Assembly (NCBI RefSeq): GCF_002435945.1
Contig: NZ_DIXC01000061.1
Location: 1-50,103 of the forward strand
Reading direction: 5' to 3'
DNA: 50,103 nt
Origin: Mesotoga sp. UBA6090
GTDB taxonomy: Bacteria > Thermotogota > Thermotogae > Petrotogales > Kosmotogaceae
Positions 24,176 to 32,977 of the stretch are shown one piece after another. The first letter of the stretch is position 1; each line of letters opens with the position of its first letter. A program made the position numbers and the translations under genes. The notes under the pieces are model-generated. The model searched no databases and was not told the origin of the DNA. It was given only the letters and a program-made list of their open reading frames with translations.

Positions 24176-25570
24176 TCACGGTTTTTCTTTCTCCACTCCT
24201 GGAGGACAATATAGAGGATCAAGAGCCCTTGGTGAAGGCAGATACATTCTTAAGGACAAAGAAAAAGGTCCATTAGGAGCAGGGAGCCAATTACTTTCGA
24301 GATCAGCGCCGGGCGAATCATGCTGGATATAGATGTCGAGAGACCCGTCATCGTTGAATGACAATCTCGACCGATCACCAATGGAATATCTGTCTATCGG
24401 GTTGGGAACCATGAACTGGTCATCACCGTACATTGCAATGGACCAGAATCCACCGGGTTCTATGGGAGGTATTTCACGGCTTTCAAAATGAATCTTGTAA
24501 TCGTACTTTGAGCCGTCATATGCTTTATTGTCGGCATCGACGTAGCTTATGGTGTAATATGCTTCTTCGAGATCGTTTCCATACAGACCTACATATGCTG
24601 CTGCCGCCCTAATCTCGTATTTTCCCTGCATTTGCTGCCGATTTCCGAATTTCCGTTTCGTTAAATTCCACCCGTTCTTTGTGACTCCCAGCTTCTCAGA
24701 CGGCCGGAGTATAATACTCATCGCATCTTCAATTCCCTTTTCAATCGCGGTGATCATCTCTGGTTGCAAGTTGTTCTCATTAAATGGAAGGTTTGGGCCT
24801 ATGCCGATTAAACCAAAACGCTCAATAAGAGCCTTTTCAGATGGATGTATCTCAAGCTGTCCAAGAAGGAAGTTCAAATACGAAATGAAACCTGCCGATT
24901 CAGCTTTTTCCTGACTGAACGGCGGAAAGGCTATCGGTTCGACAGCTGAAGAAGTTTCACTACCGCGGAAGGCTCCAAAAGGTCTGATTTTGAAGCTGTC
25001 TTGAATCTTTGAGACGGCATTGATATCACCTTCTAACTCAGGGTTTACGGAAATTCTTACTATGCAGAAGACGAAATTTCCTTCGCTGGTGAACACCTCA
25101 TCGATTTCGTTGGGAATCTCAACGAAAGAGGATGGGCCACTGATCATTACTGTCAATTTCCTGCAACCGGTGGTTCTGGTTCCTGCATATGCAAAGTTAT
25201 GTGTGTGCATATCGATGAATTGGACTGAGAAATATCTTTCACAGATGCTTGGAATCTCTATTATTACCGGTTCGTTCCTCAGATCAAGCCATGCAGCCGA
25301 GAACAACGTATCGTTGTTTGGTCTTACTATTTCTCCGAACTCCGGTCTCAGTAATCCTTGAAGATGTTCGAATTTGTTGAATGAATTTGGAATAACTGCC
25401 TGGAGAACCATAGTTCTGTAGTTCTCAAGCATAGGAAAAGCGAAGATATACGCTTGCCTTGCAACTTCACTTGCTTCTTCGTAGTTGCTTGTCGGCATTT
25501 CCGCTTTTGCTGAAACGAAGGTAAATAGAATAAGTACTAAAGACAGCAGAATCAAAGGTTTCAAATTCAT
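24176..25570 (-). CDS. Exported DUF1254/DUF1214 protein
   Basis: A protein of 464 residues. Signal peptide at about residues 1-22 (MNLKPLILLSLVLILFTFVS). DUF1254 follows at about 30-190 (ASEVARQAYIFAFPMLENYR; RPNNDTLFSAAWLDLRNEPV; RYFSVQFIDMHTHNFAYAGT) and DUF1214 at about 320-450 (AAAYVGLYGNDLEEAYYTIS; GGFWSIAMYGDDQFMVPNPI; SLDIYIQHDSPG; APNGPFSLSLRMYLP). This two-domain architecture is widespread in bacteria, mostly exported, and its function is unknown to me; the PNNDT and FWSI motifs are intact. ATG 25570 with GGGGGAT upstream is the start. It stands alone, back to back with the SorC operon. Confidence 0.88.
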   Translation of the reverse strand: MNLKPLILLSLVLILFTFVSAKAEMPTSNYEEASEVARQAYIFAFPMLENYRTMVLQAVIPNSFNKFEHLQGLLRPEFGEIVRPNNDTLFSAAWLDLRNEPVIIEIPSICERYFSVQFIDMHTHNFAYAGTRTTGCRKLTVMISGPSSFVEIPNEIDEVFTSEGNFVFCIVRISVNPELEGDINAVSKIQDSFKIRPFGAFRGSETSSAVEPIAFPPFSQEKAESAGFISYLNFLLGQLEIHPSEKALIERFGLIGIGPNLPFNENNLQPEMITAIEKGIEDAMSIILRPSEKLGVTKNGWNLTKRKFGNRQQMQGKYEIRAAAAYVGLYGNDLEEAYYTISYVDADNKAYDGSKYDYKIHFESREIPPIEPGGFWSIAMYGDDQFMVPNPIDRYSIGDRSRLSFNDDGSLDIYIQHDSPGADLESNWLPAPNGPFSLSLRMYLPSPRALDPLYCPPGVEKEKP

Positions 25571-26101
25571 TTGACGATCCCCCGTAAGATAGTCTCTCTT
25601 GCATTGTTCTCTAATCACTTGTTAAGCTTTTGTCTGGAACAAACGAACGAAAAACGCTAAACGTGAGCTAAAGCGTTATCTACCACGCCACTTGACAGAT
25701 CAAGCAGACAATCTGTGATTTTCCCCACAACTGTCAGACTGTTGATTGAACAAAAGAGTTTACGTTGCACTAAAGCCAGAATATTAGTGATTCACTTCAC
25801 GCCTCAATCGACCAAAACAATGGGAAAGGAATGATCTATTTACGAATCATTTGCCATGCCATCTCTTCAAGAAGAAACCCTGATTGTTAGGCCGTAGATT
25901 TGAGCATTAAACAAGAAGTGTGAGAATGCAGATGCTACAATGCTGGAAGACTCTTTACTGCCCTTTAAGATTAAGCCCTGCAAACTCGATTCAATTCTTT
26001 CTCACCGAAATTCAAACTCGTGGAAAATCGAAGATTAATGATTATAAGTGAAGAAGGGCGGTTAAGATCGATTAATCGAAGATTGCTCCGCATTTCTCGT
26101 T

Positions 26102-26129
26102 TTGAAGTTAATAAAGCAAAATGTAGAAT
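26102..26129 (+). promoter_or_regulatory. Promoter of the SorC-BtpA-ribose-type operon
   Basis: TTGAAG (26102-26107) and TAGAAT (26124-26129) are 16 bases apart and 43 bases upstream of ATG 26172. The inverted repeat at 26135-26148 overlaps the expected transcription start. Confidence 0.5.
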
Positions 26130-26134
26130 TGGTG

Positions 26135-26148
26135 TGAAACAAATTTCA
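26135..26148 (+). promoter_or_regulatory. Candidate operator at the SorC operon start
   Basis: TGAAA-CAAA-TTTCA is a perfect 5-bp inverted repeat immediately downstream of the -10 box, placed for repression by the SorC protein encoded next. It is short, so chance occurrence is possible. Confidence 0.4.
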
Positions 26149-26171
26149 GCAATAATTTGCAGGAGGCATTT

Positions 26172-27125
26172 ATGTACTCGCCGTCGCTAATGATAAAGAT
26201 CTCTGAGTTGTACTACTTCAAGAAGTGTTCCCAGAGGGAAATTGCAGAGACTCTCAAGATCTCTGTTCCGACGGTATCTAGGATTCTCCAGGAAGCCATA
26301 GAAAGTGGAATTGTCAAGGTTCAGATCACAAATATCCAGAATAGAGTCACGCAGTTGGAAGATGCTCTGAAAGGTAAATATGGCCTTAAAGGAGCCATTG
26401 TAGTCGAGACACCTGTCGATCGAGACGACTGGCACATAAAGAAGTTGCTGGGAAAGAAGACCAGTGAATTGTTCTTTGACGTTGTCTCACCTGGGTGCAA
26501 GGTGGGAATTGGTGCCGGAGGAAGCATTTGTGAGATGATAGAGTCTTTTGACGGCGAGAAGAGTGTCCCAGGACTTCAACTTATACCGTTGATGGGTGGA
26601 TGGGGGCTGCAGAATCTTCAGAACGAAACGAACAAATTGGTCGGTTCTATGGCCTCTATACTAAGATGTACTTTCCAGCTTCTTCTTGCTCCGGCTATAG
26701 TGAGCAGTGAAGAAGCAAAGAGGGTTTTTCTCAGCGAACCGCAGATTTCCGCAATATCTCAGATGTGGGATGAGCTCGATACGGCGATATTTTCAATAGG
26801 ACCAGAGATCGAATGCAGCATTTTTCCCTCAATAGTTGATCATAACGGTATCGTTGAAGAGATCAAAGGATTGGGTGCAGTGGGGGACATCGTGGGAAGA
26901 ATTATTGACGGCAGTGGAGAAGAGATGGACATAGATTTCAACCACCGCATGATAGCCATTCCTTTCGAAAAGCTGCTGAGAATAAAGAACAGAGTTGGAA
27001 TTGGAGGAGGTTCCAGAAAGATTAGAAGTGTGAATGCTGCAATAAAGAAGGGAATCGTGAATTATCTGGTTACCGATTCGGAGACATGTAAATATATTCT
27101 CGAAAACGGAGGTAAAGGATTGTGA
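26172..27125 (+). CDS. SorC-family transcriptional regulator
   Basis: A 317-residue regulator with an N-terminal helix-turn-helix (about residues 10-40: CSQREIAETLKISVPTVSRI) and the SorC sugar-binding domain (GIGAGGSICEMIESFD; GAVGDIVGRIIDGSGEE; GIGGGSRKIRSVNAAIKKG). It is a paralogue of the regulator at 6600-7547. The start is ATG 26172 with AGGAGG at 26161-26166; an in-frame TTG at 26157 lies before that site. It is the first gene of the operon and overlaps the BtpA gene by GTGA (27122-27125), so it very likely controls this operon in response to a sugar phosphate, perhaps the product of the FGGY kinase. Confidence 0.88.
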   Translation: MYSPSLMIKISELYYFKKCSQREIAETLKISVPTVSRILQEAIESGIVKVQITNIQNRVTQLEDALKGKYGLKGAIVVETPVDRDDWHIKKLLGKKTSELFFDVVSPGCKVGIGAGGSICEMIESFDGEKSVPGLQLIPLMGGWGLQNLQNETNKLVGSMASILRCTFQLLLAPAIVSSEEAKRVFLSEPQISAISQMWDELDTAIFSIGPEIECSIFPSIVDHNGIVEEIKGLGAVGDIVGRIIDGSGEEMDIDFNHRMIAIPFEKLLRIKNRVGIGGGSRKIRSVNAAIKKGIVNYLVTDSETCKYILENGGKGL

Positions 27126-27931
27126 ATGTTTTAGAAGAGATGTTTGGAGTGAAGAAGCCAATAATCGGGATGGTACACTTTCCGCCACTTCCCGGGTCAC
27201 CTCTCTATGATTCAAAAGGTGGAATGAAGAAGATTATGGACGTCACGCTGAGAGATACCGAAGCCCTACTCGAAGCGGGTTTTGACGGTGTGAGTTTCAG
27301 CAATGAAGGAGACAGGCCGTACCTAGCCAACGTTCCAATGGTCACTGTTGCAGCGATGAGTGTACTTATAAGCGAAGCCACGAAGGCGGTCGAAAGACCT
27401 TTTGGACTTTCAGTATTGGCAGATCCCGAAGCGGCGATTTCTATAGGGACCGCGGTCAGAGCCAATTTTGTGAGAATATTTCTTTCATGGGTCTATGTCG
27501 GCGATTGGGGAATAGTCGATCCCGACGCAGGTAAGCTTCAGCGACTGAAGACTTCCATTAGTGGGGAGTTTAAAGTTTTCGCAAACATAAGCGGTCACAC
27601 CGAGCCACTGGGTGGAAGAAGGCTCGAGGACATAGCGCGAGGAGCGGTCAAGTTCGGATTGGCAGATGCTGTATGCCTTGCAGGTACAACTGCAGGCAGC
27701 GAGATCCCGGAACAGGATCTCATAGGGGCGAGAAAAGGGTCAGTGGGAAGACCCGTCATCATAGGCACAGGAACTACAATAGACAATGTGAAAAAAATGT
27801 TAACGTTAGGCGATGGCATAATCATGGGAACTAGCGTCAAAGTAGATGGTGACACATTTAAGCCAGTAGACCCGAAGAGGGCTAAGGAGTTCATGGATAA
27901 GGCGAAGTTTGTGAGGGAGAAACTGCCATGA
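27122..27931 (+). CDS. BtpA/SgcQ-family TIM-barrel protein
   Basis: A 269-residue cytoplasmic protein of the BtpA family. Conserved text: IIGMVHFPPLPGSPLY at residues 13-28, GFDGVSFSNEGDRPYL, RANFVRIFLSWVYVGDWGIV, ADAVCLAGTTAGSEIP and IIGTGTTIDNVKKML with a phosphate-binding-like TTxDNV loop. BtpA itself was named for photosystem I assembly in cyanobacteria, but most members, such as E. coli SgcQ, lie in sugar operons and are presumed enzymes (nucleosidase, aldolase or epimerase-like). Start GTG 27122 overlaps the regulator stop and its own stop overlaps the ATPase gene start by ATGA, indicating coupling. The reaction is unknown; a role on the sugar or sugar phosphate handled by this operon is inferred. 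Confidence 0.88.
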   Translation: MNVLEEMFGVKKPIIGMVHFPPLPGSPLYDSKGGMKKIMDVTLRDTEALLEAGFDGVSFSNEGDRPYLANVPMVTVAAMSVLISEATKAVERPFGLSVLADPEAAISIGTAVRANFVRIFLSWVYVGDWGIVDPDAGKLQRLKTSISGEFKVFANISGHTEPLGGRRLEDIARGAVKFGLADAVCLAGTTAGSEIPEQDLIGARKGSVGRPVIIGTGTTIDNVKKMLTLGDGIIMGTSVKVDGDTFKPVDPKRAKEFMDKAKFVREKLP

Positions 27932-29415
27932 AAATCCTTGAAATTCAAGAGCTGACAAAGGAGTTCCCTGGAGTTGTCGCTCTTGATTCCGTCAACATGG
28001 ATCTTGAAGCCGGAGAGATCCACTCTTTAGTTGGCGAAAACGGTGCTGGTAAATCAACACTGGTGAAGATTCTCGCGGGAGTCTACAGACCGACCTCAGG
28101 CCACTTTTCTCTTAAAGGAGAGGAGATGCACTTCCATTCGCCGAAGGATGCCTCAAAGCACATAGGCGTAGTTCATCAGGAAAGGGAACTCGTACCGCAC
28201 TTTTCTGGGTATCAGAATCTCTTCCTTGGTTTAGAAGAGACGAAGGCAGGGTTCCTGAAGAGAAGAGCGATGATTTCGAAAGCAAGAGAGTTCATATCCA
28301 AGTATCAGCTCGATGTTGATATGAATCTTCCTGCAAAGCAGCTAGGCAGCGGTCAGCAGGAGATGCTCACAATACTGAAAGTCCTTTTCAGAGATCCAAA
28401 GATAGTCGTTTTTGATGAACCTACTGCTCCCCTGAGTATAAAGGAGATCGAGATACTCTTTAAACTTATCAGGGATTTGAGGGGAAAAGGAATGACAATT
28501 CTCTATATCTCCCACCATCTTTCGGAAGTTCTTGAGCTCTCAGATAGAATAACCGTACTAAGAAATGGAAAGAAAGTATCTACAATCGAAAACGGAGATC
28601 AGGTTAGTGAGAGAAAGTTGATCTCACTGATGATATCGAAGGACCTGGAAAACCAGTACCCCAAAACCAAAACCGAGATAGGTAAAGAAGTCTTTTCTGT
28701 GAAGGACTATTCCAGCAGCCGATCGAAGTTCTCGAATATCTCGTTCTCGATTAGAGAGGGTGAGATTGTCGGATTTGCAGGTCTCGTCGGCGCCGGCCGA
28801 ACCGAACTTGCCAAAGCGATCTTTTCTGGCGTGAAGTACGAATCGGGGGAGATTACTCTCAATGGAAACCGGTTCATCTCGAAGTCGTCCGGACAGAGTG
28901 TAAGAAAGGGAATAGCCATGATACCGGAAAACAGACGTGCCGAAGGTCTCTTCGTTCAGATGTCCGTGAAGGAGAACCTGGTAGTTCCGCATCTCTCTTC
29001 ACTATCTAAAATGGGATTCACGGTGCGAAAGGACGTGAAGGAATACGTAGGCAAGGCCATAAAGAGATTTTCAATCAAAGTCACTTCGCCCGAACAATCC
29101 GTAAGGACTCTCAGCGGTGGAAATCAGCAGAAAGTCTCTGTGGGCAAGTGGATGGGAGAAAATGCTGCGGTGTGGATATTTGATGAGTCAACTCAGGGCA
29201 TCGATGTTGATGCGAAGACCGAGATCTACAATATAATGGGAAGTCTTGCCAAGGGTGGTGCAGGGATCTGGTTTATCAGTTCCGATCTACGTGAACTTGT
29301 TGCGATCTCCGACAGGATATACGTAATGAAGGGATTCAAGATACTGGGTGAGTTTGTTCCTCCTTTCGATGAAGAAGAGATCCTCGCCTTGATGATAGGG
29401 GAGAAGAAGTCATGA
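27928..29415 (+). CDS. Ribose-type sugar ABC transporter ATP-binding protein
   Basis: A 495-residue double ATPase of the CUT2 (RbsA/XylG/MglA) class. The first domain has Walker A GENGAGKST at residues 36-44, signature LGSGQQEML near 150 and Walker B VVFDEPT. The second domain, from about 250, has the degenerate Walker A of this class (GLVGAGRTEL), a canonical signature LSGGNQQKVSVGKW and WIFDESTQGID. It energises the permease encoded next. It overlaps its neighbours by four bases on both sides. The sugar is not evident; the CUT2 class usually moves pentoses, hexoses or nucleosides. Confidence 0.93.
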   Translation: MKILEIQELTKEFPGVVALDSVNMDLEAGEIHSLVGENGAGKSTLVKILAGVYRPTSGHFSLKGEEMHFHSPKDASKHIGVVHQERELVPHFSGYQNLFLGLEETKAGFLKRRAMISKAREFISKYQLDVDMNLPAKQLGSGQQEMLTILKVLFRDPKIVVFDEPTAPLSIKEIEILFKLIRDLRGKGMTILYISHHLSEVLELSDRITVLRNGKKVSTIENGDQVSERKLISLMISKDLENQYPKTKTEIGKEVFSVKDYSSSRSKFSNISFSIREGEIVGFAGLVGAGRTELAKAIFSGVKYESGEITLNGNRFISKSSGQSVRKGIAMIPENRRAEGLFVQMSVKENLVVPHLSSLSKMGFTVRKDVKEYVGKAIKRFSIKVTSPEQSVRTLSGGNQQKVSVGKWMGENAAVWIFDESTQGIDVDAKTEIYNIMGSLAKGGAGIWFISSDLRELVAISDRIYVMKGFKILGEFVPPFDEEEILALMIGEKKS

Positions 29416-30371
29416 CAGAAAAGAAGATTCATTTTCAGCAAATCCTAACGAAGTTCGGCACGATAATCGCTCTGATCGTTGTATTTGTGGTTTTCGCTTC
29501 ATTCGTTTCCGGATTTATTCAGGTGAGAAACCTCCTGAACATCTTGAGACAGATTGCGCTTCTAGCAATTATTTCCGAAGGCTTCACAATGTGTCTAATA
29601 GTTGGGGAACTCGACTTATCATTTGCCCATGTAGCGAGTCTTACAAGCGTAATAGTCGCTGGACTAATCATCTCTGGAATGAATCCCCTCCTAGCAATCA
29701 TCATATCGCTTTCCGTTGGAGCGGCATTTGGAATAGTCGCCGGATTGCTTGTAACAAAGGTTGGAATCCCTTCTCTCATAACCACTCTGGCAACGGGGAT
29801 AATCGCTACTGGACTAATTTACGCATACACAAAGGGAGTTTCATTCTACGGCAAGATGCCGGAATCTTTCCTTGCGTTGGGTAGGGGCGATATTGGGCCT
29901 ATTCCGTCACTCGTAATCATTATGCTCATAGTAGTATTCGCCGCGCATTTGATGATAAATAACATGAAGATCGGCAAATACATGCAGGCCACAGGGGCGA
30001 ACAAGATGGCAGCTAGATTGGCCGGCGTAAATACTGATAAGTACAAGACTCTCGCCTTGGTCCTCTCCGGCATGGGCGCTTCATTCACCGGAATTCTTCT
30101 GACATCAAAACTTGGTGCGGCCAATCCTGAAGGAGCTACGGGGTTCATGATGGATGGCTTCGCTGCGGCACTCCTTGGCGAGACGGTTCTTAGCGTGGGA
30201 AGGGCCAGCCCTTTTGGAACATTTATTGGGGCCCTTATGATCGGTGTCTTGAACAACGGAATGACATTGGCAGGGGCGCCCTACTACATGCAGGATATTA
30301 CAAAGGGAGCAATAATAATTCTTTCGGTTACCATAACTTCTATCCAGGCAAAGAAGCTGGAAGGAGAATAA
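29412..30371 (+). CDS. Ribose-type sugar ABC transporter permease
   Basis: A 319-residue membrane protein of the RbsC/XylH class (BPD_transp_2) with 8-10 predicted helices. Recognisable text: GFTMCLIVGELDLSFAHVAS (the GxxxDLS region), GIPSLITTLATGII, GANKMAARLAGVNTDKYKTL (the cytoplasmic coupling loop, about residues 196-215) and GGRASP-like SVGRASPFGTFIGALMIG. It forms a homodimer with the ATPase in this class. Start ATG 29412 overlaps the ATPase stop. 14 bases separate it from the binding-protein gene. Confidence 0.92.
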   Translation: MTEKKIHFQQILTKFGTIIALIVVFVVFASFVSGFIQVRNLLNILRQIALLAIISEGFTMCLIVGELDLSFAHVASLTSVIVAGLIISGMNPLLAIIISLSVGAAFGIVAGLLVTKVGIPSLITTLATGIIATGLIYAYTKGVSFYGKMPESFLALGRGDIGPIPSLVIIMLIVVFAAHLMINNMKIGKYMQATGANKMAARLAGVNTDKYKTLALVLSGMGASFTGILLTSKLGAANPEGATGFMMDGFAAALLGETVLSVGRASPFGTFIGALMIGVLNNGMTLAGAPYYMQDITKGAIIILSVTITSIQAKKLEGE

Positions 30372-30385
30372 AGGGGGCAGTTAAA

Positions 30386-31294
30386 GTGAAAAGGTTGTTT
30401 GCTGTTCTATTAGTAACGATTATGATCTCGGCATCGATGCTTGCAGTGAAGATTGGTTTCATTGCGACAAATTTCTCTTCTGAATCACAGGCAAGAGTTC
30501 TGAATGAATTCGCGAAAATCTGCAGTGAAAAGGGCTGGGATCTTGTCCAGCTGAATTCGATGGGATCAGATGAAACACAATCAACTCAGATCGAGAATCT
30601 GGTCCAGATGAAAGTAGACGCAATCGTTTTGGCAATGGGTCATCCAAATGTCGTTATCGATGCTCTTCAGAAGGCGTTTGACGCTGGAATTCCCGTAATT
30701 ACAATCGACTCCGGATACGTCGATGGAGTAGTTGCAGACATCACTTCAGACAACTTCGTTATCGGAGCGAAGATGTCCACTTATCTCGTGGATTCTCTAG
30801 GCGGTAATGGCGACATAATCGTCATCAAGTTTGTGAAGCATTACGGAACCAGAAGAAGAGGATCCGTTCTGGATGTAGTTCTAACAGAATACCCGGGAAT
30901 AAACGTTCTGGCTGAATACAGCGTGGTTGCATCCGCGAGGTTTATGGACGATACTAGATCTGCAATGGAGACCTTTGCCCTCAAGTATGGGGACGAGATT
31001 GACGGTGTCTGGTGTGCTTTTGATCAGCTAGCTTATGCTGCGGCCGATGTTCTCACTGAATATGGAATAACAGACGCTCTGATAGTCGGAGCCGATGGAA
31101 ATGAAGAAACCTTTAGAAGAATCGCAAGTGGCAATATGACGGCCACGGTTGCTCAACCCTTCGAAGGTATGGCTTCAACGGCTGCAGAAATAATCGACAA
31201 GATCGTTCAGGGAATGGACCCAGCAGAAGCGGCCGGAAGAAAGATAATATACGCGGATGCTCCATTAATTGACAAGTCGAATCTTCCAGAGTAA
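30386..31294 (+). CDS. Ribose-type periplasmic sugar-binding protein
   Basis: A 302-residue binding protein of the RbsB / LacI-like periplasmic class. Signal peptide at about residues 1-19 (MKRLFAVLLVTIMISASML), no lipobox. The fold text is clear: KIGFIATNFSSESQARVLNE, the repeated AIVLAMGHPNVVIDALQKAF and GIPVITIDSGYVDGVVADIT, hinge GAKMSTYLVDSLGGNGDIIV, and GVWCAFDQLAYAAADVLTE. Start GTG 30386 follows GGGGGC. It is followed after 10 bases by a strong hairpin terminator, which should make it the last gene of the main transcript. Confidence 0.92.
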   Translation: MKRLFAVLLVTIMISASMLAVKIGFIATNFSSESQARVLNEFAKICSEKGWDLVQLNSMGSDETQSTQIENLVQMKVDAIVLAMGHPNVVIDALQKAFDAGIPVITIDSGYVDGVVADITSDNFVIGAKMSTYLVDSLGGNGDIIVIKFVKHYGTRRRGSVLDVVLTEYPGINVLAEYSVVASARFMDDTRSAMETFALKYGDEIDGVWCAFDQLAYAAADVLTEYGITDALIVGADGNEETFRRIASGNMTATVAQPFEGMASTAAEIIDKIVQGMDPAEAAGRKIIYADAPLIDKSNLPE

Positions 31295-31304
31295 CTGAAA
31301 AGCA

Positions 31305-31336
31305 CAGACGCCCGTGAAGACGGGCGTCTGTTTTTT
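31305..31336 (+). terminator. Rho-independent terminator after the binding-protein gene
   Basis: A perfect 11-bp stem (CAGACGCCCGT at 31305-31315 and ACGGGCGTCTG at 31320-31330) with a GAAG loop and six T's (31331-31336). It lies only 16 bases before the start of the FGGY kinase gene, so the kinase depends on read-through or regulated antitermination. Confidence 0.88.
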
Positions 31337-31352
31337 GATTGAGGTGAGTGTT

Positions 31353-32795
31353 TTGTATCTTGGCGTAGACATGGGGACTTCTTCAATAAAGGCAACTCTG
31401 CTCGATGAAAAGGGGAATATTGTAGGGCGATCCAGGGTTGAAAGTGTTGTCGTAAGCCCGGAAGAGGGTTTCTTTGAAGTAGAGGCAGAAAAGAACTGGT
31501 GGTTGGGCTTCGGGAAGGCTCTGGAATCTATCTGTCGAGGCAACGATGTAAAGAGAATTAAAGGCCTCTGCATCAGTTCAGTTTGTGGTACGTTCGTTCC
31601 GGTTGACAATGAATTGAGGCCCCTATACAACGCCATCCTATATGGAATAGATACAAGAGCGACAGATCAGATTGAAAGGCTGAACAATTCTTTCGGGAAG
31701 GAATACCTAAAGAATCATCTTGGAGGAGAGTTTACAACCCATTCTGTAATCCCAAAGACGCTGTGGCTAAAGGAGAATAGACCGGAAACCTACGAGAAAA
31801 CCTTTCGTTTCGTTGAAAGCAACAACTTCGTTTCTGGACGCCTAACAGGAAAGACTGCTTGGGATTTCCCCACGGCTGCCGGAACAAGATTGCTTGATTT
31901 TGAAACCCGTGATTTACCCAGAGAAATCATTAGAAAAGCGGGTTTAGATGAGAACAAGTTCCCCGGTCTTTCGTGGCCTCTCAGCATTGTCGGCAGCGTA
32001 AATGCATCTTCATCTAGGGAGACAGGTTTGAAAGAAGCAATTCCGGTCGTTGCCGGTGCGTGTGACATAAACGGAGAGGCGATGGCCTGTGGCGGAATAA
32101 ATCCCGGTGATTTGGTCGTCGTTTTTGGATCTACTACGAGTACGTTATTTACAACCAAAGGATTCCATCTTCTAGATGGTTTCGCTCCGGGCGTATCAAT
32201 TCTTGAGGGCACATTTAGACTTGGTGCAGCCACTTCCTCTGGAGGGAGATTTGTCGGCTGGATGAGAGAGCTGCTCCAGTCTGAGATTGTCGGAGAAAGT
32301 GACTATGGTCCAACGGGGATCATAATTCTCCCATACATCGATGGCGCTAGAGCTCCCTACGACAATCCGTCAGCCAAGGGTGTGATTTTCGGTCTTCAGA
32401 AAACGAATGACAAACAATCACTTATTAAAGCTTCTTTGGAGAGTCTTGGTTACGAAATCGATCTATTGATAAGGAGATTGGAGACAGTATCACATGTTCC
32501 ACAAGTAATTCATGTTCTTGGGGGCATGGCAGCCTGCGGTCTTCTCCTTCAAGTTGTGGCAAACATAACAGGAAGGGAACTGCACGTCTTCAAGGACATC
32601 GATGCATCATACGGAGATGCTCTTATGGCCATGACCGCAGATTGTGACTATTCAGATATCGAGAAGCTTGACGCCGTAACGGAAGAAAGAAACAAGGCAG
32701 TCAAGATCCTGCCAGACTTGGAACTTAACGCAGAGTACAAGAGCTTCTCCTCCAAGTATGAGAAGCTGTATTCGTCAATAGAAGATATCTTTTAG
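31353..32795 (+). CDS. FGGY-family carbohydrate kinase
   Basis: A 480-residue sugar kinase of the FGGY family (xylulokinase-like length). N-terminal ATPase motif YLGVDMGTSSIKATLLDEKG, catalytic region YGIDTRATDQIERLN, and the C-terminal half with PVVAGACDINGEAMACGGIN, VVVFGSTTSTLF, and VIHVLGGMAACGLLLQVVAN (adenosine motif). The residues needed for phosphate transfer look present; sugar specificity is not readable. The start is TTG 31353, preceded by GAGGTGA; a GTG at 31314 lies inside the terminator hairpin and is not a credible start. It presumably phosphorylates the sugar brought in by the upstream transporter, giving both a substrate for the pathway and perhaps the SorC effector. Confidence 0.9.
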   Translation: MYLGVDMGTSSIKATLLDEKGNIVGRSRVESVVVSPEEGFFEVEAEKNWWLGFGKALESICRGNDVKRIKGLCISSVCGTFVPVDNELRPLYNAILYGIDTRATDQIERLNNSFGKEYLKNHLGGEFTTHSVIPKTLWLKENRPETYEKTFRFVESNNFVSGRLTGKTAWDFPTAAGTRLLDFETRDLPREIIRKAGLDENKFPGLSWPLSIVGSVNASSSRETGLKEAIPVVAGACDINGEAMACGGINPGDLVVVFGSTTSTLFTTKGFHLLDGFAPGVSILEGTFRLGAATSSGGRFVGWMRELLQSEIVGESDYGPTGIIILPYIDGARAPYDNPSAKGVIFGLQKTNDKQSLIKASLESLGYEIDLLIRRLETVSHVPQVIHVLGGMAACGLLLQVVANITGRELHVFKDIDASYGDALMAMTADCDYSDIEKLDAVTEERNKAVKILPDLELNAEYKSFSSKYEKLYSSIEDIF

Positions 32796-32977
32796 AACTC
32801 AACAATTTCCGAGCGAAATCATTCCCTCGAAAGCTCGCTAGTCCTTCTGTTAAGCGATCTCTTCGAAAAAAGCTTGAAAGCAACGCCCCGATCAAATGCA
32901 AATTCGGGACTTTGTTCGTTTTGTGCGTCTTTGATTGCGCTTAGCCTGTTAGAATGATTTCAAAGAGACACAAAAAT

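Larger units (their letters stand above)
25571..26171. other. Divergent 600-base control region
   Basis: Holds the leaders of the DUF1254 gene (minus) and the SorC operon (plus). Inverted repeats seen: AACGCT/AGCGTT (25653-25658 and 25672-25677), CTTGA/TCAAG (25691-25704), ACAGAT/ATCTGT (25695-25716), and the palindrome TCGATTAATCGA (26068-26079). The 11-base direct repeat AATCGAAGATT occurs at 26026-26036 and 26074-26084. No open frame of coding quality. Confidence 0.5.

Noticed and set aside
31314..31352. GTG start for the FGGY kinase
   Set aside because: The codons lie inside the terminator hairpin and T run; TTG 31353 has a proper ribosome binding site and matches the family N-terminus.
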